Assembly: GCA_046482825.1 (NCBI GenBank) | Contig: JAWOEI010000136.1 | Coordinates: forward strand, 1-11,168 | Reading direction: 5' to 3' | DNA length: 11,168 nucleotides | Source: M55B167 sp046482825 | GTDB taxonomy: Bacteria > Verrucomicrobiota > Kiritimatiellia > RFP12 > UBA1067 | Part shown: in pieces, positions 5,765 through 11,168 of the stretch | Numbering within the stretch: the stretch's first letter is position 1 | How the letters are laid out: each line of letters begins with the position of its first letter | Made by a program: the position numbers and the translations under genes | The notes under the pieces: generated by a model | The model's input: the letters and a program-made list of their open reading frames with translations, nothing else | What the model was told of the DNA's origin: nothing | Databases searched by the model: none

Positions 5765-7666
5765 ATGAAAAAGAGAACAACTGCAAATAAAACACAGACT
5801 TCAAAAGCCACGCAGAAACCGAAAGTCCGCATAACTGATACAACATTGCGGGATGCGCACCAGTCGCTCTGGGCTACACGCCTTCGCACTGACGACATTC
5901 TCGAAATTGCGGAGGATGTTGACAATACAGGTTATTATTCTCTCGAGTGCTGGGGGGGGGCGACCTTTGACGTCTGTCTGCGGTATCTGCGCGAGAATCC
6001 CTGGGAACGGCTTCGCCTGATTAAATCCGTGTGCAAAAAAACCCCTTTGCAGATGCTGCTTCGCGGACAGAATATTCTGGGTTATAAACACTATCCTGAC
6101 GATGTTCTTGAACGTTTTATTGCACTGGCCTGCGAGAACGGTATGGACATCTTCCGTATTTTTGATGCACTGAACGATTCCCGCAATCTTGAGATGGCCA
6201 TAAGGGCAGTCAAGAAATACGGAGGACATGCACAGGGTACGATCAGCTACACTTTCAGCCCTGTTCATACCGTTGAAAAATTTGTTGAGATGGCGAAAGA
6301 GCAGGAATCCATGGGTGCGGATACGGTTTGCATAAAGGATATGGCCGGTATCCTGACACCCGGAGCGGCAACGGAGCTGGTGGGCGCTTTGACGAAAGCA
6401 CTGAAGATTCCTGTTCAGCTGCATTCGCATATGACCAGCGGAATGGCTCCTGCTATGTATCTTTCTGCTGTGAAAGCCGGAGCCGGAACCGTGGATACTG
6501 CGGTCTCCACAATGGCGGGATATTCTTCTCAGCCTCCCTGCGAAACAATGGTTGCTATCTTTGAGGGCGAGGGTTATGACACGGGAATCAACCACAAGGA
6601 ACTCGCCAAGGTTAACAATTATTTCAAAGAACTCAAAAAAACACGTCAGCCTGCCGCAACCAGGATGGAACTGATTGATGCCGGTGTCCTCGAACATCAT
6701 ATTCCCGGAGGCATGATTTCCAACCTGCGCAATCAGCTGGCGCAGCAGGATGCGCTCGACCGTCTTTCTGAGGTTCTGGAGGAACTCCCGCGTACCCGTA
6801 AAGACATGGGATATCCTCCGCTGGTAACACCTACCAGCCAGATTGTCGGTGTGCAGTCAGTCCTGAACGTGCTTTCCGGTGAGCGTTACGGTATGGTTAC
6901 TCAGGAAACGAAAAATTATGTGAAGGGCCTGTATGGACGAGCTCCGGCAAAGATTCCGGCCAAGCTGTCCGAAAAAATCCTTGATGGAGAAAAACCTGTA
7001 AAATGTCGTCCGGCCGATCTGCTTGAACCCGGTCTGGCACATGCCGCCGACGGACTTGATTCTGCACTGATTCAGAAAGAAGAGGATATTATCTCGTACT
7101 GCATATTCCCGGAGGTTGCCCTGAGTTACTTCAAGTGGCGTGCGCAGCCCGAGGATGAGCGTGATCCGATTCCTGCTGATGTCGAAGAACAGAAAGCCAG
7201 GGAGGATGAGAGCCCTGCACCTGTACCTGCATCTGGGGCATCGGTTAATGAAGGCGACAGGAAATATCTTGAGATCGGCAAGCTTGCGGCCGGAATTGTT
7301 TCACTGGTCGGTAGCATAGGTTCAGTCAGTGGTGCGGTTCCATCCCTTGATCTGAGTGCTGTGGCAGCTGCCGCGCCTGAGCCGCAAACTCCAGCATCTC
7401 CTGCTGAAGAGACTCCCGCCGCAGCGGAAGGGCCGACCATAGATGCTCCGCTGAACGGCACATTCTATCGTTCGGCTGCACCCGGTGAACCTGAACTGGC
7501 TAAAGATGGTGACAGTGTCAAAGCGGGTGAAGCCCTCTGTATAGTTGAAGCAATGAAGCTTTTCAACCAGATCAAGGCCGATAAACCGCTCACAGTGGTC
7601 AAATTTCTGGTTGAACACGGTGCACCTGTTGCCAAGGGTGAGCCGCTGGCTGTTGTAAAATACTGA
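5765..7666 (+). CDS. oadA: Biotin-dependent carboxyltransferase, OadA / pyruvate carboxylase subunit B type
   Basis: Moves CO2 between biotin and pyruvate/oxaloacetate, either as the alpha subunit of Na+-pumping oxaloacetate decarboxylase or as the B subunit of a two-part pyruvate carboxylase. The TIM-barrel carboxyltransferase domain (about 20-300) has the metal and carboxylate residues: D25 in ITDTTLRDAHQS, K191 in DTVCIKDMAG (the carbamylated lysine) and H220/H222 in LHSHMTSG, plus ECWGGATFD and FRIFDALND. The conserved PycB/OadA domain follows (about 300-465), then an Ala/Pro/Glu-rich linker (about 470-555) and a C-terminal biotinyl domain with EAMK and acceptor K598. That domain reads GTFYRSAAPGEPELAKDGDSV, the AccB style with an extra 'thumb' loop. 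No oadB, oadG or biotin carboxylase gene is in the window, so decarboxylase versus carboxylase cannot be settled. A G9 run encodes W63-A66. AAGGA precedes ATG closely. 633 residues is slightly long. Confidence 0.9.
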   Translation: MKKRTTANKTQTSKATQKPKVRITDTTLRDAHQSLWATRLRTDDILEIAEDVDNTGYYSLECWGGATFDVCLRYLRENPWERLRLIKSVCKKTPLQMLLRGQNILGYKHYPDDVLERFIALACENGMDIFRIFDALNDSRNLEMAIRAVKKYGGHAQGTISYTFSPVHTVEKFVEMAKEQESMGADTVCIKDMAGILTPGAATELVGALTKALKIPVQLHSHMTSGMAPAMYLSAVKAGAGTVDTAVSTMAGYSSQPPCETMVAIFEGEGYDTGINHKELAKVNNYFKELKKTRQPAATRMELIDAGVLEHHIPGGMISNLRNQLAQQDALDRLSEVLEELPRTRKDMGYPPLVTPTSQIVGVQSVLNVLSGERYGMVTQETKNYVKGLYGRAPAKIPAKLSEKILDGEKPVKCRPADLLEPGLAHAADGLDSALIQKEEDIISYCIFPEVALSYFKWRAQPEDERDPIPADVEEQKAREDESPAPVPASGASVNEGDRKYLEIGKLAAGIVSLVGSIGSVSGAVPSLDLSAVAAAAPEPQTPASPAEETPAAAEGPTIDAPLNGTFYRSAAPGEPELAKDGDSVKAGEALCIVEAMKLFNQIKADKPLTVVKFLVEHGAPVAKGEPLAVVKY

Positions 7667-7682
7667 AACGGATAAAGCTTTG

Positions 7683-7732
7683 CTTTTTCAAAAAAAGAGA
7701 AGCAATGACCTCTGTGGTCTCTGCTTCTCTTT
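7683..7732 (-). terminator. Intrinsic terminator of the minus-strand acyl carrier gene
   Basis: AAAGAGAAGCA (7694-7704) and TGCTTCTCTTT (7722-7732) pair perfectly over 11 bp, and an inner GACC/GGTC stem (7707-7710, 7716-7719) caps a five-base loop. On the minus strand the hairpin runs into eight consecutive T's (7697-7690 region), then GAAAAAG: a textbook intrinsic terminator ~25 bases after the acyl carrier stop. On the plus strand it also lies just after the carboxyltransferase stop but ends in only TTT, so it would be at best a weak bidirectional terminator for convergent transcripts. Confidence 0.8.
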
Positions 7733-7756
7733 GATGGGTAAAAGCGTTGCAATCAG

Positions 7757-8008
7757 CTATATCCGTGCCTGCACGAAATCGCGCAGATTGGCAACAGAAC
7801 TGAAATTGCGTACGTCGAAATCGCTGTCTTCAATCATAATGCCGAAGGCTTCTTCAAGGCCTACAACCAGTTCGAGAAGGGATACGGAATCCACCCCGTA
7901 CTCTTCTATGAGTGACGCATCAACTCCCATCTCTTCCGGAGTTATGTTCAGAAAGAGACGTTCGACGATCATTTCTTTGAGCTTTGCTTCAATTTCAGCT
8001 GAGTTCAT
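7757..8008 (-). CDS. Stand-alone acyl carrier protein
   Basis: An 83-residue acyl carrier protein that would carry acyl or other thioester groups on a phosphopantetheine arm. The fold is plain: acidic helix I (about 3-18), then ITPEEMGVDASLIEEYGVDSVSLLELVVGLEEAFGIMI in two parts, with the attachment serine S41 in GVDSVSLLE. The usual DSL triplet is DSV here, which is common in ACPs dedicated to side pathways rather than the main fatty acid ACP. No ketosynthase or other fatty acid gene is adjacent, so its partner enzymes are not indicated. The ribosome binding site is weak (GAAAG region upstream). It lies 29 bases after the zinc-ribbon gene and before the terminator at 7683-7732, so it is probably the last gene of the minus-strand transcript. 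Confidence 0.92.
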   Translation of the reverse strand: MNSAEIEAKLKEMIVERLFLNITPEEMGVDASLIEEYGVDSVSLLELVVGLEEAFGIMIEDSDFDVRNFSSVANLRDFVQARI

Positions 8009-8037
8009 AAATCACTTTCATTTTCCGCGGACTGTTT

Positions 8038-8685
8038 TCAGTTGTTCAGTTCTTTGTGTATGGTGATATAATTTTCGTTGATAACCGAAAGTTGAGTCTG
8101 CAGCTTTTTCGCAAACACAATCTGTATGATCAACATGCAGGCAATAAGTGCGATTATGATCCAGAACTGCATGCCGGAAAGTCCCGCTATCGGTGGTTCC
8201 GGTGCAGGTGCAGCGCTTGATGCGGGTGCAGATTTATCTGCTTTTGAATCGTCTTTTTTTGTCATAGCGTCATTTTTGCCGACAGTTTTTATGGTTTTTT
8301 TCGGTGCCGCTTTTCCGCTTTTATCCTTGTTGTTTTCATCTTTCGTTTCTTTATCATCCGGCGTTGCGGTAGCTTTGTCCGCCGTTTTCATGTCCTTGAC
8401 GCCCTGTTTGCTTTTTTCCTTTTTTTCGGTCTTTTTCTCAGCGTTTTCCTTGACCTTTTCCTCTTTTTCCGCACTGGCCTTTTCAGGATGGTCAGCATTG
8501 GAAGAAGCTTTGTTTTCCGTGGATTCCGCCTTTGATTTCTCCTGTCCGGAATCCTGTTTCTTTTTGCCTTCCGGCTCAATTAAAAATTCGTGTTTACAAC
8601 GCGGACATTTCTGTTGGATAGGTTTACCCATATCAAAAATCTGCAACTTGGTATCACAGGAAGGGCACTGAACAACTCTTTTCAT
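8038..8685 (-). CDS. Zinc-ribbon protein with Lys/Glu-rich linker and one membrane segment
   Basis: A 215-residue protein in three parts. The N-terminus is a zinc ribbon of the MJ0042/zinc-finger type: CPSC (C7, C10) and CPRC (C27, C30) with the flanking pattern seen in bacterial and planctomycete zinc-ribbon domains. Residues ~38-165 are low complexity, rich in Lys, Glu, Ala, Asp and Ser, expected to be disordered and highly charged. One membrane helix follows (about 172-192, MQFWIIIALIACMLIIQIVFA), then a short 23-residue tail with some coiled-coil character. The positive KK after the helix and the cytoplasmic chemistry of the ribbon are compatible with the ribbon inside. AGGAG lies a few bases before ATG. 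No specific function can be given; a membrane-tethered sensor or adaptor is a guess. The minus-strand order is exonuclease, this gene, acyl carrier protein. Confidence 0.82.
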   Translation of the reverse strand: MKRVVQCPSCDTKLQIFDMGKPIQQKCPRCKHEFLIEPEGKKKQDSGQEKSKAESTENKASSNADHPEKASAEKEEKVKENAEKKTEKKEKSKQGVKDMKTADKATATPDDKETKDENNKDKSGKAAPKKTIKTVGKNDAMTKKDDSKADKSAPASSAAPAPEPPIAGLSGMQFWIIIALIACMLIIQIVFAKKLQTQLSVINENYITIHKELNN

Positions 8686-8748
8686 TTCAATCTCCTATTT
8701 GTATCTTATCAATCTTCTCATTCTTGCAAAAGACTCGTGAAAGTTCAA

Positions 8749-9543
8749 TTAAACTTTTTTGAGTATGGGCGGTTCAGGGAATATTCCGTTGAGTGCGTTT
8801 TCGCATATTTTGCGGGTATCCTGTGGAAAGTCATTCTTGATTATCCATTTGATAAATCCCGAATCTTTTTCAACGAGGTCCCGCAGTTTCTCACCTTTTT
8901 TTCTTCCGAAGTTTATGGTCACTTCATTATCGACCCAACGCAGACGTCCGGAGCGATCGGCATTGAATGGATCCAGCGGATTGAGAAGTTTATCCAGTGT
9001 TTCCATATCGCGCGGCAGATCGGGATAGTGTTGAAACTGTCCTAGAAGAACTTCCAGCGTGGCCTGAGTATCAGCCTCGGCTCCATGTGCATCGGTATGT
9101 TCTTTGCCGCAGTAAAAATTAAGAGCTGCTGAAAGATTGCGGGGTTCCCGCGAATGAAAAATTCTCTGAGCATCAAGCAGTCTTCGCCGGTCAGGGTCAA
9201 ATATGATATCCGCTCGTTTGAATTCTTCGGAGAGCATGGGGATGTCAAAGCGGCCTGCGTTGAAACCCGACAAATCCGCTTCGCCGAAGAAGGTAAGTAT
9301 TTCAAGCGCTTTATCCTTGAAGGTCGGGCATGAACTTACAACTTCGTCGGTAATGCCGTGGATGGCAATGCTTTCAACGGGAATGGGAATTCCCGGGTTG
9401 AGCAGCCAGCAGCGTTTATGCTGTGTGCCGTCCGGTTCAATTTTGATGGCTGCCAGTTCGATAATACGGTCGGCCCGCGGGCTGGTGCCTGTTGCTTCAA
9501 TGTCAAAGACTATCAGGGGTCTGTCCAGTTTTACAGGAAACAT
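8749..9543 (-). CDS. DEDDh 3'-5' exonuclease (DnaQ-like) with ExoX-type C-terminal module
   Basis: A 264-residue DnaQ-superfamily exonuclease that would remove nucleotides from DNA or RNA 3' ends using two metal ions. Exo I is IVFDIEATG (D14, E16), Exo II is LSGFNAGRFDIPML (D100), and Exo III is HGAEAD (H153, D158), so the DEDDh class is complete. After the nuclease domain comes a second conserved module (about 205-255; VTINFGRKKGEKLRDL, then GFIKWIIKNDFP) resembling the GKYKGKPL-type DUF3820/ExoX C-terminal region, a putative nucleic-acid-binding piece. It is not the replicative epsilon subunit by architecture; repair or RNA processing is more likely. The ATG is the first in frame and its ribosome binding site is poor (CCTGAAAAAT upstream), so translation may depend on the upstream gene 69 bases away. 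Confidence 0.88.
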   Translation of the reverse strand: MFPVKLDRPLIVFDIEATGTSPRADRIIELAAIKIEPDGTQHKRCWLLNPGIPIPVESIAIHGITDEVVSSCPTFKDKALEILTFFGEADLSGFNAGRFDIPMLSEEFKRADIIFDPDRRRLLDAQRIFHSREPRNLSAALNFYCGKEHTDAHGAEADTQATLEVLLGQFQHYPDLPRDMETLDKLLNPLDPFNADRSGRLRWVDNEVTINFGRKKGEKLRDLVEKDSGFIKWIIKNDFPQDTRKICENALNGIFPEPPILKKV

Positions 9544-9551
9544 ATTTTTCA

Positions 9552-9571
9552 GGGGTTAGGGGGTTAGTGGG
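9552..9571. other. G-rich telomere-like run upstream of the exonuclease gene
   Basis: The plus strand has GGGG TTA GGGGG TTA GT GGG within 20 bases, nine bases before the exonuclease start codon (so C-rich in the mRNA of that gene). Only three tracts of three or more G's are present, so a full three-layer quadruplex is not met; a two-layer form is possible. Likely just a skewed spacer. Confidence 0.35.
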
Positions 9572-9612
9572 TGTGAGCTTCAATCCCGGCGTGTATAGTA
9601 TTACTCGCGGTT

Positions 9613-11022
9613 TCAGTTAAGTTTTTCTTGTCCGAGTGTTTCATCAAAAATTATCAGTTTCGGCCTGGCTGGCAGGTTTTCTTTGTTTTCCATGGCGTAC
9701 TGCAATTCGCTTTCGCTTTGTCTGTCAAACCACCAGTAACTTATGAGTGAGCGTTCGTCTCCGAATTTGCTCAATACTGTTTTAGGTGTGCCGAATTTGT
9801 TCCAGTAGAAAAGGCGGGTTGCATCTATATTCCACAACAGAACGTATGGAACCTCATCCATCAGGATTTTATCAATTTTCCGGCAGATCTCATTGCGTTC
9901 CTGCAAATTGAAATTGGTCTTCTGCTTTTCGATCAGAGCATCAACTTTGTCGTTTTTAAAACCGGTGTAGTTATTGCCAGACGGACGGTCCGCTTCGGAG
10001 GAGAGCCATGTCTGTTCAGGGTCACGATGTATTCCGGCACCCCATGCGGCCCAGGTTGCATCAAAGTTGTATGAGTCCATATCCCGCACCCAGGCCGCCA
10101 TGTCTTTACGGACCAGTGTCATGCGGATACCCGCTTCTTTCAGTGCGTTATTCAGAAGGACCAGGAATTTCTCAGAACTCGAACTTCTCATCAGGAATTC
10201 AAAGGCAAGTTCGCGTCCGTTTTTGTTGAGGTATCCCGTCTCCGGATTGATTCTGAACCCGGCTTCTTTCAAAAGCCGTCTGGCTTTGTCTATATTGAAT
10301 TCGTAGAAAGTATTCGTACATTCACCCTCTTTATATAGATCTTCGAAAAAAGAGCGATGCAGAAAATAAGCGTTGAACATCATGGTGCGGTTCATGGTTT
10401 TTCTGTCCACCAAATGTGCCAGAGCCTTGCGCACTCTGACATCGTCAAAAGGAAAGCGGCGGGTGTTCAATGCGAACCCCTGATATCCGACAGGTTTGTG
10501 ATTTTTGATGCGCTGTCTGACAATCCAGTTCCGGATGAATTTTTCTCCGGCGGATTCTCTCATCCAGAGACGTGCGGTGTAAATCGCATGAACATCCACC
10601 TGACCTTTTTTGAAAGCTTCAAAGGCGTTTTCCTGACTGGTGAAGTATCGGAATGAGATATAATCAAAATTCCAGATATTCTGATTTGATTTTCTGTCTG
10701 CCGCCCACCAGTCATTCCGGCGTTTCATCCGTGTTTCCACCTGTTCTCTGATCCGGTCAACGGTGTAAGGCCCTGAGACAACAGGGTTGCGGAAATCCAG
10801 TTTTGAAAAATCGCTTTTTTCATATGCGTGTTTCGGCATAATTTCAAATCCGCTGAGAGCTACCAGGTTCATCCAGTGAACCTTTTCGGCCTGGAAACGT
10901 ATTGTGCGCCTGCTGATTATCTCAGGTGAGTGGAATTTGCCTAGTATGATTTTGTGGGGGCCTGTAGGATTGCCGGGATCCATGATCGTGTCGAAAGTCC
11001 ATTTGACATCTGCTGCCGTAAC
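9613..11022 (-). CDS. Peptide-type ABC transporter substrate-binding protein (YejA-like), 5' truncated
   Basis: The C-terminal ~469 residues of an SBP_bac_5 family extracytoplasmic binding protein, closest in style to YejA-type oligopeptide receptors that feed an ABC permease. Reading on the minus strand, homology starts at 11022 with VTAADVKWTFDTIMDPGNP, then LSGFEIMPKHAYEK, NPVVSGPYTV, ENAFEAFKKGQVDV, YQGFALNTRRFPFDDVRVRKAL, then ALAHLVDRKTM, and the late lobe GFKNDKVDALIEKQ and DEVPYVLLWN. The signal peptide and about the first 130 residues are absent because the sequence switches to something unrelated at 11022; a TAA appears in frame just beyond. The internal ATG at 10983 is not the true start, since clear family sequence lies upstream. 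It would be the first seen gene of the minus-strand series, 69 bases before the exonuclease gene. No permease gene is present. Confidence 0.88.
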   Translation of the reverse strand, partial: VTAADVKWTFDTIMDPGNPTGPHKIILGKFHSPEIISRRTIRFQAEKVHWMNLVALSGFEIMPKHAYEKSDFSKLDFRNPVVSGPYTVDRIREQVETRMKRRNDWWAADRKSNQNIWNFDYISFRYFTSQENAFEAFKKGQVDVHAIYTARLWMRESAGEKFIRNWIVRQRIKNHKPVGYQGFALNTRRFPFDDVRVRKALAHLVDRKTMNRTMMFNAYFLHRSFFEDLYKEGECTNTFYEFNIDKARRLLKEAGFRINPETGYLNKNGRELAFEFLMRSSSSEKFLVLLNNALKEAGIRMTLVRKDMAAWVRDMDSYNFDATWAAWGAGIHRDPEQTWLSSEADRPSGNNYTGFKNDKVDALIEKQKTNFNLQERNEICRKIDKILMDEVPYVLLWNIDATRLFYWNKFGTPKTVLSKFGDERSLISYWWFDRQSESELQYAMENKENLPARPKLIIFDETLGQEKLN

Positions 11023-11168
11023 CAGTGATTACCAACACCGAGCACCCGCCCGCGGCGAGCATTGCCCTGGGCCTGGTGCTCAACGGCTTCGAGCCACGGG
11101 TGATCCTGTTTATTCTGCTGGGCATCGTGTCCCTTTCGGTGATCAAGCTGGCGCACAAGCCGATTTTA
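11022..11168 (+). CDS. Fragment of an HPP-family membrane protein
   Basis: Plus-strand frame from 11022 to the window end is open for 49 codons and reads PVITNTEHPPAAS, IALGLVLNGFEP, RVILFILLGIVSLSVIKLA, HKPIL. TEHPPAA followed by hydrophobic helices is the signature of HPP-family integral membrane proteins, some of which transport nitrite or act with CBS domains. In this frame a TAA lies at 11019-11021, immediately before the match, so the gene is cut at its 5' end. Composition is about 60% GC by hand count against about 45% next door. It looks foreign to the neighbouring genes and joined to them abruptly. Confidence 0.72.

Noticed and set aside
8740..8760. Plus-strand hairpin AAAGTTcaattaAACTTT followed by T's, terminator-like
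   Set aside because: No plus-strand gene lies upstream to be terminated; the bases overlap the exonuclease stop and the pairing is imperfect and AT-rich.
1..11168. CRISPR arrays, tRNA or rRNA genes, toxin-antitoxin or anti-phage systems
   Set aside because: No regularly spaced repeats, no cloverleaf or rRNA-like segment and no defence-family proteins were recognised by eye; a tRNA and defence profile search would be the formal check.

Overview
The window reads as bacterial chromosome from a fermentative anaerobe. GC is in the mid-to-high 40s per cent (hand count of a sample). The gene set (Rex-controlled lactate metabolism, a biotin-dependent carboxyltransferase, a Dps-like ferritin, a NamZ-type muramidase) and the style of the RAYT/REP remnants fit a PVC-type bacterium (Kiritimatiellota, Lentisphaerota or Verrucomicrobiota). 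That placement is my inference from protein flavour; there is no rRNA or other phylogenetic marker here.

Layout. Positions 1-528 (minus) hold a decayed REP-associated tyrosine transposase (RAYT) with an internal deletion, an in-frame stop and a frameshift. It is followed by a gene-free stretch (529-946) with two GTAG-headed REP hairpins facing away from each other, so the left end is a dead REPtron-like locus. A minus-strand alkaline-phosphatase-superfamily metalloenzyme (947-1798) is divergent from a Dps-like ferritin (1996-2508); a long inverted repeat and a promoter candidate lie between them. The plus strand continues with L-lactate dehydrogenase (2593-3543), the NADH-sensing repressor Rex (3722-4369), a NamZ/DUF1343 muramidase overlapping rex by four bases (4366-5520), and an OadA/PycB-type carboxyltransferase fused to a biotinyl domain (5765-7666). 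An intrinsic terminator at 7683-7732 separates this block from a minus-strand series read from the right edge: a peptide-type ABC transporter binding protein (9613-11022, truncated), a DEDDh exonuclease with an ExoX-like tail (8749-9543), a zinc-ribbon/Lys-Glu-rich/single-TM protein (8038-8685) and a stand-alone acyl carrier protein (7757-8008).

How the genes fit together. ldh, rex and the carboxyltransferase form a pyruvate/oxaloacetate/lactate and NADH-balance theme. Rex would sense NADH/NAD+, and LDH would reoxidise NADH. The ferritin suggests oxidative or iron stress protection. NamZ points to peptidoglycan turnover. The minus-strand series looks like housekeeping genes without an obvious joint pathway.

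The last ~147 bases (11022-11168) do not belong to the same gene context. They encode part of an HPP-family membrane protein at about 60% GC, and they begin exactly where the binding-protein homology breaks off. I read this as a chimeric junction (assembly artefact or recent recombination). I found no convincing new multi-gene system. The most interesting items are the carboxyltransferase with an AccB-like biotinyl domain, the dead REPtron, the rex-namZ coupling and several unexplained palindromes.
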